Shown here one piece after another: positions 1 to 8,034 of a DNA stretch of 27,642 nt (positions are counted from its first letter, which is position 1; every line of letters starts with the position of its first letter). The stretch is taken from positions 1 to 27,642 of the forward strand of contig MLAK01000745.1 in assembly GCA_001839685.1 (NCBI GenBank), written 5' to 3'. Position numbers and translations under genes: made by a program. The notes beneath the pieces were generated by a model. The model had not been told where the DNA came from. It did no database searches and worked only from the letters and a program-made list of their open reading frames with translations. This DNA is from Tritrichomonas foetus. Taxonomy: Eukaryota; Parabasalia; Tritrichomonadida; Tritrichomonadidae.

Positions 1-21
1 TAGTGTGTGTGGTAGGGTGGG

Positions 22-46
22 AGCTTGTTCCATCAGCTTGTTCCAT
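22..46. repeat. Two-copy tandem repeat, 13-bp spacing
   Basis: The 12-mer AGCTTGTTCCAT occurs at 22-33 and again at 35-46, separated by one C. It lies in the gene-free leader and no function is evident. Confidence 0.8.
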
Positions 47-95
47 TTTTAAGAAATTAAAAATTTGTGTATGTCATTAGTGAGAGTGGTAGGAC

Positions 96-150
96 AAAGG
101 TTTATGGGATGGTCCTACAAAATCTTTGGGGGACCATTTTGTAAACCTTT
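96..150. other. Nested inverted repeat (stable hairpin)
   Basis: AAAGGTTTA (96-104) pairs with TAAACCTTT (142-150). Inside it ATGGTCC (109-115) pairs with GGACCAT (131-137). A 4x4 internal loop separates the two stems and the terminal loop is 15 nt. No ORF covers it. It could be a structured RNA, the 3' end of a gene to the left, or an end of a mobile element; the sequence alone does not decide. Confidence 0.6.
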
Positions 151-450
151 CATATAGGAGGTTATTGTATTTTTTAATTTTGTTCATTGATAATGCAATT
201 AAAATTTAATACATAAGCTCCAAAATACAGATATATGTGATATTGATAAATGTTTATTCAAATTTATTTTCTCATGATATTGTTGTGGATCCGACATATT
301 GATATCGAAAAAGAGATTTTTTTAAATTCATATTGAAATTTGTTAGAAACAAGTTGTTACAACATTTAAACCAAAATGATAATCATTTAATGATTGAAAT
401 GAAAATTTAAATTCATTTCGATTGAGAGAAGAAAGGACAGAATTTGAATA

Positions 451-460
451 CGTTTATTAA
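451..460 (+). promoter_or_regulatory. CGTTTATTAA promoter box of BBS8 gene
   Basis: The sequence ACGTTTATTAA lies about 80 nt before the BBS8 ATG. It is a variant of the CCGTTTA box found upstream of several other starts here. The C-C-G core of the M3-like form is A-C-G in this copy, so this is a weaker match. Confidence 0.4.
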
Positions 461-474
461 TTCACCTATTTCCT

Positions 475-543
475 ATGAAAAAGTTGCTATCGGGAAATAT
501 TCGTGCAATTTTTCACGATTTAGTTTTTTTTTTAAATCAATGA
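475..543 (+). other. Upstream ORF of 22 codons ending on the BBS8 start
   Basis: ATG at 475 opens a 22-codon frame whose TGA (541-543) overlaps the BBS8 ATG (540-542) as ATGA. It matters only if transcription starts before 475, which the position of the CGTTTA box at 451 would permit. Trichomonad leaders are usually very short, so the uORF may not be transcribed. Confidence 0.35.
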
Positions 544-1976
544 CTGACACCCTTTATAAATCGCTCTACTACCTACGTATGAAGAACTTCACCAAATGCG
601 CAGAATCGTGTAAAGGAATTGGCAGCTCACAACAAAAAGAAAAGTGGTATATAATTTGTAAAGCCCGGACAGAAGAAAGCTGGACAGATTTCACCGAACC
701 AGACGATCTTTCTGCAGCCGATTATGTTTTTGACGAGAATATTTTAACAGAACTTCCAAGACCAGGAACATCGCTTCGAACCGGCATGCAAACTTCGCGC
801 GGGACACGCCCAATTTCCACAAATGGTCGTCCTGTTTCCGGATATACACATTCGTCTACATCAAGGGGTCCGTCTCGATCAGGAACCCCAACGACATCAG
901 CGACATCCCGATTTTCTCGATTAGCGACTGCCTCTCTTGCCTTTAGCGGGGACGAGCCAGATGTCACATCAATGAATGTTGCCAAGTTTTCACGGAATCC
1001 ATTTTTATCTCGAATTTTGGTAGATTATTTAATCCATCGTCTGCGAGACCCAATTCGTGCTGTCACGCTTGCCGCAGATTGCACAAAAGTTCATGGATTT
1101 GATGACTGGTGGTGGAAGAATCGATTGGGTCGCTCCTATTACTTGCTTGGGCTGTTTCCAGAGGCTGAGCAACAGTTTCGCTCATCTCTAACGACATCAC
1201 CAAACATAGAATCACGTCTAGAGCTTTCAAAACTCTACGTAAGGATTGATCAGCCAGTAAAGGCAATGGCTGAGTTAGATAATGGCCTGGAGCAGTTTCC
1301 ACGAGAATATCGTTTCATGCTCAGCCAGGCTCGTCTTTCCGATCAATTAGGAAACACTATTAAAGCTCGAGAAATATGGCGAAATGTTTTAAAGATTGAT
1401 CAAGCATCAATCGAGGCCATAGCAAATCTGGGAGCAGTGACTTATTATGAAGATCAACCAGAAACTGCTTCAATTTTCTACTCTTACTTAAGGAGACTTG
1501 GAATCGTAAATTCAGCTGTTATGAACAATATAGCAATGACTGCATTAGGTGCAGGTGACTATTCAAGTGTTGGTCCAGCAATAGTTGCTGCACTGTCTCT
1601 TGCAACAGACAGTGACGAAAAAGCACAAATTTGGTATAATATTTCACATATTGCATTGACGGCTGGTGATTTAAATCTTGCTCATCAAGCTTTGCTGATA
1701 TCAACTGCACTTTCTTTGAACTGTGCTGAAGCATTTAATAACCTTGGACTTCTTGAGTTACGAAGAAGAAATACACAGAAGAGTTTGGCGGCGTTTCGAG
1801 CAGCAACAGAAGCAAATCCAGAAATTCACGAACCATGGTTCAATATGGCACTTGTGTATCAACGTGTTGGACAGCTTCAGGAAGCTTACATTGCTGCGTC
1901 TGAAGCTGTGAAACTATTTCCATTGTTTGTCGAGGCAAACGAACTTCTTCACACGCTTGAACAGCAAATGAAGTAA
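540..1976 (+). CDS. BBS8: BBS8/TTC8, BBSome TPR subunit
   Basis: A 478-residue protein matching Bardet-Biedl syndrome protein 8, a tetratricopeptide subunit of the BBSome coat that moves membrane cargo in cilia and flagella. The family-specific N-terminal linker is present: PRPGTS at residues 73-78, then a Ser/Thr/Arg/Pro-rich stretch with RPIS and GRPVSG at about 90-101. DWWWK follows at 189-193 and TPR helices run to the C-terminus, including WYNISHIALTAGDLNLAHQA and AEAFNNLGLLELRR. Length is close to the roughly 500 residues usual for the family. The frame stays open upstream with only a TTG start. ATG 540 is chosen because it gives an N-terminus (short helix, then K-F/N-F...C) that aligns with animal BBS8. 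The gene is convergent with the next one, 165 bp apart. Confidence 0.93.
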   Translation: MTDTLYKSLYYLRMKNFTKCAESCKGIGSSQQKEKWYIICKARTEESWTDFTEPDDLSAADYVFDENILTELPRPGTSLRTGMQTSRGTRPISTNGRPVSGYTHSSTSRGPSRSGTPTTSATSRFSRLATASLAFSGDEPDVTSMNVAKFSRNPFLSRILVDYLIHRLRDPIRAVTLAADCTKVHGFDDWWWKNRLGRSYYLLGLFPEAEQQFRSSLTTSPNIESRLELSKLYVRIDQPVKAMAELDNGLEQFPREYRFMLSQARLSDQLGNTIKAREIWRNVLKIDQASIEAIANLGAVTYYEDQPETASIFYSYLRRLGIVNSAVMNNIAMTALGAGDYSSVGPAIVAALSLATDSDEKAQIWYNISHIALTAGDLNLAHQALLISTALSLNCAEAFNNLGLLELRRRNTQKSLAAFRAATEANPEIHEPWFNMALVYQRVGQLQEAYIAASEAVKLFPLFVEANELLHTLEQQMK

Positions 1977-2141
1977 GAAGAATGCCTTTTTTTGATTGTC
2001 TAAAATTTATTTCTATTTTTATCCGACGAATTTGACGGATTTCATAGATTTTATGTGTAATTTTTAATTAATGATAAGAAAAGTAAGAATTACATGATTT
2101 TTGTGCAAAAAAATACAAGTTTATTCGTCAAATTCACATAT

Positions 2142-3653
2142 TTATGCGAGACCCAGAGGATCTTCCATGTCGCTGTCATCCTGGAGCTTAGGTTCTGGTT
2201 GAGGTTCTTTCACTGGTTTAGCAACTTCTACTTTTTCTACCTCAGGTTCTTCTTGTTCATTTTCTTGTTCTTGTTTGGGTTCATTTTCTTGTTTTGGCTC
2301 AGGTTCGTTTTCTTGTTCAGGTTCAGGTTCAGGCTTTGGTTCTTCTACCTTTGGCTGCTCTTGTTCTGCTGGTTGTGTCTTTCGTGCGCGTGCCATGATT
2401 GCAGCTGCTGCAGCTGCCGCTGTAGCTTGTGCGAAGTCCTTCGCTTGTAAAGCTGCTTGTTGTGCTCGCGCCTTTGCCATCGACGATGTTTCATCATGCT
2501 GGACCTCTTCTCTAGCAGCATTGGTGATTGGTGTTTCATTGCTTCCTGCTTCACCTGTTTCTGTCTCTTCAGCATTTCCATCAGTTTCTGCTGTTTTATT
2601 TTCATCTTCGGTGACATTTTCACCTTCGGCTGGTGGCTGATTAACAACATTCTCACCATCAGCAGTTGGATTGACTGATGTTTGATTATCATCATTCGAG
2701 GGTGCTTCAGGATTTTCAGGAGTTGTGGTGGATTGTATTGTTGTTTCTGGTGATTCTTGAGATTGTCCTTGTTGAGTTTCTTGATTACTGGCTGCTTCTT
2801 CCATCTCCTTCAGTTCTTTTTCATAACTCTCGTTGAATTCAGCGATTAACTTCCTCGCACAATTCATCATGAGTTGGTTAGTATTTCGTCTGACGACTCT
2901 TCCCTTCATCCTACTGTTTGGCTTGATGACGCGCGATAAAACACTGTCAACATCAAGGATTAATTTTGTGAATGTTGATTGAATTCGTTCAGCTGTTTTC
3001 TTTTTGAATGCAATAAGGTCGGCCGCTGTTGTCTTCGGGACTGGCTTCTTATCAAGGATTTCTTTTCTTTCAAGCTCTTTTTTGAGCTGCCCCTCGACTT
3101 CAAGGCGCTGTTCGGCCACCGCAAGAATGTGGTCTGACTTTTTCTTTATAAAAACTTCTGTCTGCTCTTTCAATTCAGATACCTCTTTATCGTAATCTTC
3201 AAATTCGTAGGTTTTCATTGTGCTTTCATACTGACCGTAATCTTGGATTTCTGTGAGAAGTTTGTTGTATTCATCGAGATAAGGCTTTTGACGTTCTTCA
3301 ATTTCAGTAATTTTCGATTTTTCGATTTCGAACTCCTGATTCATGTCATCGATTTGGGCTCTTAAGTCACCAATTTCCGCACGAAAAGTGGCTTTCGCCC
3401 ACTGTTGATCAATTTGTTCTTGTAATTCGACGAGGATTTTTTCTTTTTCGTTTGATTCTGTAAGGTATTTCTGAAGTTGCGATACAATCTGGTTCCTGGG
3501 AAGCGTTATATTCGAAAAATCAGCAGTATGAGGTCTGAGATCTTCGAGCTGTTTCGCGAGTTGCTCGAATTTTATAGCGATAGTATTTTCTGTGTCTTCA
3601 AAATCTTTCATCGTTGCTGGGAGTGAGTAATACACTGGATAATCATAATCCAT
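2142..3653 (-). CDS. Coiled-coil protein with long acidic Pro/Glu/Gln tail
   Basis: This 503-residue protein is not recognised as a known family. Residues about 15-290 are charged and heptad-like with few Pro or Gly, as expected for a long coiled coil, interrupted by a basic patch (RMKGRVVRR) near residue 250. The C-terminal 210 residues are low complexity: Gln/Ser/Thr/Pro/Asn first, then an Ala run (six Ala), then imperfect Glu-Pro-Glu-Gln-Asn repeats. It ends with DMEDPLGLA. A cytoskeletal or basal-body role would fit but is inference. The ATG at 3653 is preceded within 10 nt by TCACA on the coding strand, an initiator-like site. The stop reads TAAATA, which includes the TAAA element used as a trichomonad polyadenylation signal. 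The overlapping Cys/Phe- and Ser-rich frames on the plus strand are antisense to the repeats. Confidence 0.88.
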   Translation of the reverse strand: MDYDYPVYYSLPATMKDFEDTENTIAIKFEQLAKQLEDLRPHTADFSNITLPRNQIVSQLQKYLTESNEKEKILVELQEQIDQQWAKATFRAEIGDLRAQIDDMNQEFEIEKSKITEIEERQKPYLDEYNKLLTEIQDYGQYESTMKTYEFEDYDKEVSELKEQTEVFIKKKSDHILAVAEQRLEVEGQLKKELERKEILDKKPVPKTTAADLIAFKKKTAERIQSTFTKLILDVDSVLSRVIKPNSRMKGRVVRRNTNQLMMNCARKLIAEFNESYEKELKEMEEAASNQETQQGQSQESPETTIQSTTTPENPEAPSNDDNQTSVNPTADGENVVNQPPAEGENVTEDENKTAETDGNAEETETGEAGSNETPITNAAREEVQHDETSSMAKARAQQAALQAKDFAQATAAAAAAAIMARARKTQPAEQEQPKVEEPKPEPEPEQENEPEPKQENEPKQEQENEQEEPEVEKVEVAKPVKEPQPEPKLQDDSDMEDPLGLA

Positions 3654-3712
3654 ATTTTTGTGATTTTTGTTGTTATACTAATTTGACACTTTTTGAATTG
3701 TTTTCTAGTAAT

Positions 3713-3720
3713 AAACGGTC
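3713..3720 (-). promoter_or_regulatory. M3-like box GACCGTTT
   Basis: On the minus strand GACCGTTTATTA lies 59 nt before the ATG of the coiled-coil gene. GACCGTTT fits the published T. vaginalis M3 consensus (A/G/T)(A/G)C(G/C)G(T/C)T(T/A/G), a Myb-recognition core promoter element. Confidence 0.55.
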
Positions 3721-4464
3721 TCTACCAATAATAGACTTGTGATATGAAATGGCATATTCATCATCAATCCAAATGAAAATTATCATAAATATTAATCTTT
3801 TCTCATCTGTTCTATAAGATCATTACACCTCTACATTAGCGCCAAACTTGAAAAAGATTACTCCCTAGAATGGTCATTTTGACTTTCACACTTCACTTTT
3901 GGCCATAACGCAGAGGTATAAAGATCATGATTCTGTAGCATATGAAAAAGGAAAAATAATAAAATGAGAGTGAAGTGAGATTGAATCAGAATGGATTTTG
4001 AATACTCACAAAATAGAATCAAACTACTATCATGATTCATGAATCCAGAAATGAATGTGAAAAAGTGAAAAAAAATAATATTACAAAAAATACAAAAAGA
4101 AAAAAAAGTCATAAATTCTAGAGAAAGGAATGTTGGTGGTTGTCGGCCCAAAAATGTACATTCACTCTGGTTCTAAGACCACCTTTATAATAGTGGACCT
4201 TTATGATATCCGTCATACGCATGTACGTTGCATCAATCTACGGTCGAGGTTTGTGAAGTGAATTTTGAGACAATACGATAGATATTACACATATCAACTT
4301 TCCGACATGTGATTTAAAAATTAATCTTCATGTTAGAGGTATCAACCATTGGAAATCTTCACAATATTTAAAAGTATATTTGGTCGGCCGCTAGAAATAA
4401 TCGTCTTTCTACTCAATTTCATGTTTTTCAAATGTTTATTTTTCATTTTGAATGAGATGATGAT
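3721..4464. other. Gene-free divergent region
   Basis: This is the space between the divergent coiled-coil and ADA2 genes. Open frames here are A+T-driven (Phe/Ile/Ser/Lys) and show no protein character. The part at about 4130-4270 is visibly less A+T-rich than its flanks and holds small complementary segments (GGTGGT at 4130s with ACCACC near 4180). No tRNA with proper D- and T-arms could be folded by eye. No known RNA is recognised. Confidence 0.5.
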
Positions 4465-4470
4465 TAAACG
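4465..4470 (-). promoter_or_regulatory. TAAACG box upstream of ADA2-like gene
   Basis: ATTAAACGTGC lies 32 nt before the ATG. It is the reverse orientation of the CGTTTA box and is almost the same as ATAAACGTGC upstream of the PP2A gene at 13921. Single-site support is weak; the positional recurrence is what makes it worth listing. Confidence 0.4.
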
Positions 4471-4502
4471 TGCGCAAAAAAGTGACTCCTTCTTTAAGTG
4501 AT

Positions 4503-6284
4503 ATGTCTCTTAAAGGTGCAAAAAAACAAAGATCAGAACCGAAGCCGACATCTTTAAACGTACGAACATGCGCTACATGTCACCGCGATATATCAGAAGA
4601 GATTTATGTGAAATGTGCCCGTTGTCAAGGATTTAATCAATGTCTCGAATGCTTTTCAGTTGGCACCGAAGCCCAAAACCACTTGCGAAATCATCCGTTT
4701 ATTTTATTAGAACCGTTTCTGCAGCCTGTTTTTCAGAAAGGCTGGTCCGCTGAAGAAGAGATTACTTTACTCAATTCAATACAAACCTGCGGTCTTGGAA
4801 ACTGGCATGAAATTTCAGATTTAATTAAAACGAAAACAGCCCTCGAATGCGAATGCCACTATTTTAATACATTTATTGAGTCCCCATTTGCGCCACTTCC
4901 TGAAGACAAAATTTTGCCAGAAGTTGAGCTTCCTCCTCCACCGGATTTTGACACCTCGCCGCGCGAATCCAGGCCTTCAATCTCACATGAAAAAAATCTC
5001 GCGGAAAGAAACAAAAAGGAGAGAACAACGCCTGCTGAATTTGCTGGATGGATGCCCCGTCGTTGTGAATTTGAAGTAGAATATTTGAATGATGCTGAAC
5101 AATTAATAGCTGGTGTCACTTTTTCTGAGCAAACTGACACTCAACAAACTTTAGATCAAAAATTAATGGCCTTACGAATATACAACGAGCAACTTGAAGA
5201 AAGACACATTCGAACGCACTTTGCAATTGATTATGGCATGCTGGAGCAAGAATTTCGATCTTTTGGTGGAAGAACAAAAGCTGAAAAAGAAATGGAAGAA
5301 GCTATGATGCCACTTGCTCAAATTGCTCCACGTGAAACACTCACACAGTTCATTCACTCGCTCCAATCACAAATGAGATTAGAAGAACAAATTGAAACTC
5401 TCAAAAAATGGCGGAAAAACGGAATTGTTACACGTGATGAAGGCATTTTATATAACCAGCTTGAAGGACTCCTTAGTGAAGATAAACTAACTGCTTCAGC
5501 CGTTGAAAAGTGGAATAGAGATGTGATGCTTTATGCAGAATCACCAGAATTTCGAGCAACTTTGGATCGTCAGCTTCTAAGTGCTTCAGAAAATCAACTT
5601 TGTCGAAATTTGGTTTTATCGCCACATAGTTATCTAAGAATTAAAGATATCCTTTTAAGGGAATTTTCAATCAGAAATGAAATGACTTCAGATTTAGCTG
5701 TTTCTTTCATGCCAAACCAAGAAAAAATCATGAGAACAATTTACGAAAGCATGAAGAAACTTGGAATGTTTCTAACAAGCGAAGACATCGAAAGACTCCC
5801 AGCAGATGATAAAATGCCTGACGATCAACCCGATAATGGAGAAAATCATCAACAATCAGAAATAGAAGATCAGCCAAATGATGAAACTCAAACAAATGAT
5901 GAACAAAATAATGACGAGCAAGAACAAAATAATGATGAACAAGAACAAAATAATGATGAACAAGAGCCAAATGATAATGAACAACCAAATAATGAACAAG
6001 AATTAACAAATGACGAAAACGAAAATGAAAATATTAATTCATCACAACAAAATCAAGCAAATGATGAACAAGAAGATGAACAAGAAAAAGAAAACGAACA
6101 AGTGAATGAAAATTTAGATGAGAAATTAAATGAAAATGAGAATTTAAAGGAGCAGACGCATGAGGTGATGCTTGGTGATGATTCACGAGTTGTTGATCCA
6201 AATGAAGAAGATGGTGAGCAAGGAAATGAATCTAATAAAACGCAAAGTGGAGATTCTGAAGACAAATCACAAGTTGAAAACTAA
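4503..6284 (+). CDS. ADA2: ADA2-like transcriptional co-activator (ZZ-SANT-SWIRM) with Asn/Glu-rich tail
   Basis: ADA2 is the adaptor that holds the GCN5 histone acetyltransferase in SAGA/ADA-type complexes in the nucleus. A full ZZ zinc finger is visible (C23, C26, C38, C41, C47, C50, H60, H64). A SANT/Myb-type domain follows at about 79-125 (GWSAEEEITLLNSI, GNWHEISDLI). A helical middle leads to a SWIRM-type helix bundle at about 360-420, with SYLRIKDILLREF typical of ADA2. The last roughly 155 residues are an extreme Asn/Glu/Gln/Asp tail, not a standard part of ADA2, with 7-residue NNDEQEQ repeats. ATG 4503 is chosen because the only earlier in-frame start is GTG at 4470. Without the tail, length is normal for the family (about 430-440). 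A second ADA2-like gene lies at 25697-27070. Confidence 0.92.
   Translation: MSLKGAKKQRSEPKPTSLNVRTCATCHRDISEEIYVKCARCQGFNQCLECFSVGTEAQNHLRNHPFILLEPFLQPVFQKGWSAEEEITLLNSIQTCGLGNWHEISDLIKTKTALECECHYFNTFIESPFAPLPEDKILPEVELPPPPDFDTSPRESRPSISHEKNLAERNKKERTTPAEFAGWMPRRCEFEVEYLNDAEQLIAGVTFSEQTDTQQTLDQKLMALRIYNEQLEERHIRTHFAIDYGMLEQEFRSFGGRTKAEKEMEEAMMPLAQIAPRETLTQFIHSLQSQMRLEEQIETLKKWRKNGIVTRDEGILYNQLEGLLSEDKLTASAVEKWNRDVMLYAESPEFRATLDRQLLSASENQLCRNLVLSPHSYLRIKDILLREFSIRNEMTSDLAVSFMPNQEKIMRTIYESMKKLGMFLTSEDIERLPADDKMPDDQPDNGENHQQSEIEDQPNDETQTNDEQNNDEQEQNNDEQEQNNDEQEPNDNEQPNNEQELTNDENENENINSSQQNQANDEQEDEQEKENEQVNENLDEKLNENENLKEQTHEVMLGDDSRVVDPNEEDGEQGNESNKTQSGDSEDKSQVEN
5907..5969 (+). repeat. Three in-frame 21-bp repeats in ADA2 tail
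   Basis: Units at 5907-5927, 5928-5948 and 5949-5969 each encode NNDEQE plus Q or P. They differ by few bases, so the tail has grown by recent short tandem duplication. Confidence 0.85.
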
Positions 6285-6939
6285 TGAATTTATTATTAAT
6301 TTCAAATTTATTTGACCTATTCGTCATGATTTTCTTGTTTCGTTGTTTTTATCTTTTAACGCAAAAGTTCAATAAAATGGGTTTTGACTGTCTTTCGGTT
6401 TCCATGATCAATTTATAATCTATAAAATGTATGTGAATATAAAATATTATAAAAAATTAGCACTTTTGTTCTTGCTTTTCTATGTATATATTTATTCATG
6501 TATAAACATTTTTGATTTTCAACATTCAGAAAGCTTTCTGCAAAGAAAGTTCTAAAATAATTATTCACGTAGAGAATGATGATCGCATGTACTGCAAATG
6601 AAATTCGTATGAATAATCCTGACAAGAAAATTTCTCTTAAATATTTATATACAGATCCCTATTTGGGATCAATTAAAGTTAACTTATTTGAACTAGAGTT
6701 TAACACTTAAGCAGACTCTCATATTAATTATCAAGCAGTATTCAAAGAATTTATTTTTAGTCTTTGCAATTCAACACATCTTTGATTTTAACCTATCAGG
6801 AAATAATTTTTTGAATATGAAATAACAAATTAGAAACTAACAGTAATGGAAGATCTTGTTAATACATGGGCGAAATTAACAAATGAAATTATTACTATTC
6901 AATAAAAATCATAATTATTGAGTTTTAGGATATTAGAGT
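6285..6939. other. Gene-free region
   Basis: This is the 3' flank of the ADA2-like gene and of the secreted-protein gene (convergent). It is A+T-rich, with one 14-bp perfect palindrome, CAGAAAGCTTTCTG, at 6527-6540. The 70-residue minus-strand frame inside it has no protein-like features. Nothing else is seen. Confidence 0.5.
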
Positions 6940-7482
6940 TTAGTAGTAGTAATCATCATTTAAATTATAATAATAATCATCATCATTAAGAGATGCAGAA
7001 TTATCGGAATTGAATCCACCATTTAACAATAGTAAAAGGTATGGGTTCATAGATTGTTTTCGTCCACCAATTTGCTTTTGCTGTTCAAGTAGCTGTTGGA
7101 GGAGCATCATTCTGACTGATTCTTTTCTTAAAGCTTTCCTTACATCATCTTTGGAAATGTCATTTGCATCATCATTCAAATAATAATCGTCATTATTATC
7201 ATAATAGTAATTATCATAGTCATCATCGTTGAGAAGGCCATGAGTATCCTGTTGTTTTCCATTCATCATCTGCATCATGTTGTTAAGCATGGCATAGTTC
7301 ATTTTATTATCTCCATTTGAGTCAAAAACATTCCCAAGGAAAAGCCCAGCAGGGCCAAACATTGATTGCATAAGATACATATTTAGAAGCTGAGAACAAA
7401 CAATTTTTTTCACTGAACTTGGCGTGAGATCCTTTTTTTCTTGGGCACAAGAAGCAAAAGCGAGAAGAACACCAAAAATCAT
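6940..7482 (-). CDS. Small secreted protein rich in Asp, Asn and Tyr
   Basis: A 180-residue protein of no recognised family. The first 14 residues (MIFGVLLAFASCAQ) look like a short signal peptide with cleavage after Ala/Gln. Residues 54-62 (DSNGDNKMN) resemble the front half of an EF-hand or dockerin calcium loop but lack the usual position-12 Glu. Methionine- and leucine-rich helices follow (NNMMQMMN, MMLLQQLLEQQ). Two Asp/Asn/Tyr clusters are striking: residues 86-106 and the C-terminus 167-180, which ends in DDYYY. These clusters suggest a disordered, acidic and aromatic surface, perhaps calcium-binding or self-associating; this is inference. An inverted-repeat dyad begins 7 nt upstream of the ATG. 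The protein could also be lumenal rather than secreted. Confidence 0.78.
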   Translation of the reverse strand: MIFGVLLAFASCAQEKKDLTPSSVKKIVCSQLLNMYLMQSMFGPAGLFLGNVFDSNGDNKMNYAMLNNMMQMMNGKQQDTHGLLNDDDYDNYYYDNNDDYYLNDDANDISKDDVRKALRKESVRMMLLQQLLEQQKQIGGRKQSMNPYLLLLLNGGFNSDNSASLNDDDYYYNLNDDYYY

Positions 7483-7489
7483 TATGTTA

Positions 7490-7543
7490 ACTTTGAATAA
7501 TCACTCAATTTTCTAAACATTAATTGAGTGTTTCATTCAAAGT
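7490..7543. promoter_or_regulatory. Nested dyad at the promoter of the secreted-protein gene
   Basis: ACTTTGAAT (7490-7498) pairs with ATTCAAAGT (7535-7543), and within it CACTCAATT (7502-7510) pairs with AATTGAGTG (7522-7530). Both 9-bp arms are perfect. The dyad sits just upstream of the ATG at 7482, where the promoter and leader should be. It could be an operator for a dimeric factor or a leader hairpin. Confidence 0.55.
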
Positions 7544-8034
7544 GAGAATTCTATGTGTCAGAAAATTCTTCACATAACGTTATATGTAATCTTCTCTATT
7601 TCTCTATTTCAGAGTCTTTGTTGAAATCCTTCATTGTCAAATAAGTACTGCATTCGGATATTTTTATAAAAAATTAAAAAAGAAAAATTAAAATTAAAAT
7701 AATCATGTTAGTTAACAATTAAACCTTTATTGTATTTCTACTAATTCATTTTTAAATGGGAGTGAAATTGATTAAGCCAAGTTTGGAAAAAAGTGCTTAT
7801 TGTTTTTCGAGCAATTCGATTCAAATTGCTTCTATTTCTAAAGTTATATCTATGTAATTCTAGGAATCTAAAGATCATCTAAAATTCTCTATTCATTTCT
7901 AAGTGTTCTAAATTTATCATTTTATTTTTATTTTGTTTGTTTGTTGTTATTTTATATTGTTTTTGTTATTTTGTATTGTTTTTAGGTTGAGTTGGTGATT
8001 AATTCATTAATTTGTACAAAAGTGAATCATCTGA
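7544..8034. other. Gene-free region with 19-bp tandem repeat
   Basis: A+T-rich spacer between two minus-strand genes. It contains GTTATTTT(A/G)TATTGTTTTT twice in tandem (7946-7964 and 7965-7983, one mismatch) in the 3' flank of the Cys-rich gene. No gene is seen. Confidence 0.6.

Noticed and set aside
2094..2640. Plus-strand frames rich in Phe/Leu or Ser/Cys/Gly antisense to the coiled-coil gene
   Set aside because: They are the complement of the Glu/Pro/Gln repeat coding sequence; composition follows from the repeat.
3858..4151. 97-codon minus-strand frame between divergent genes
   Set aside because: Phe/Ile/Ser composition expected of A+T-rich DNA; no domain, and its start is far inside the intergenic region.
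4133..4260. Possible tRNA or small RNA near a GGTTC sequence
   Set aside because: No D-arm, anticodon stem or 7-bp acceptor could be paired; only short 4-6 bp complementarities.
5728..6009. Minus-strand His/Leu/Val frame opposite the ADA2 tail
   Set aside because: It arises from the complement of the 21-bp NNDEQEQ repeats.
6421..6440. GTATGT as an intron 5' splice site (also at about 24205)
   Set aside because: Both lie in intergenic DNA and no ACTAACACACAG-type 3' site follows; all convincing genes are uninterrupted.
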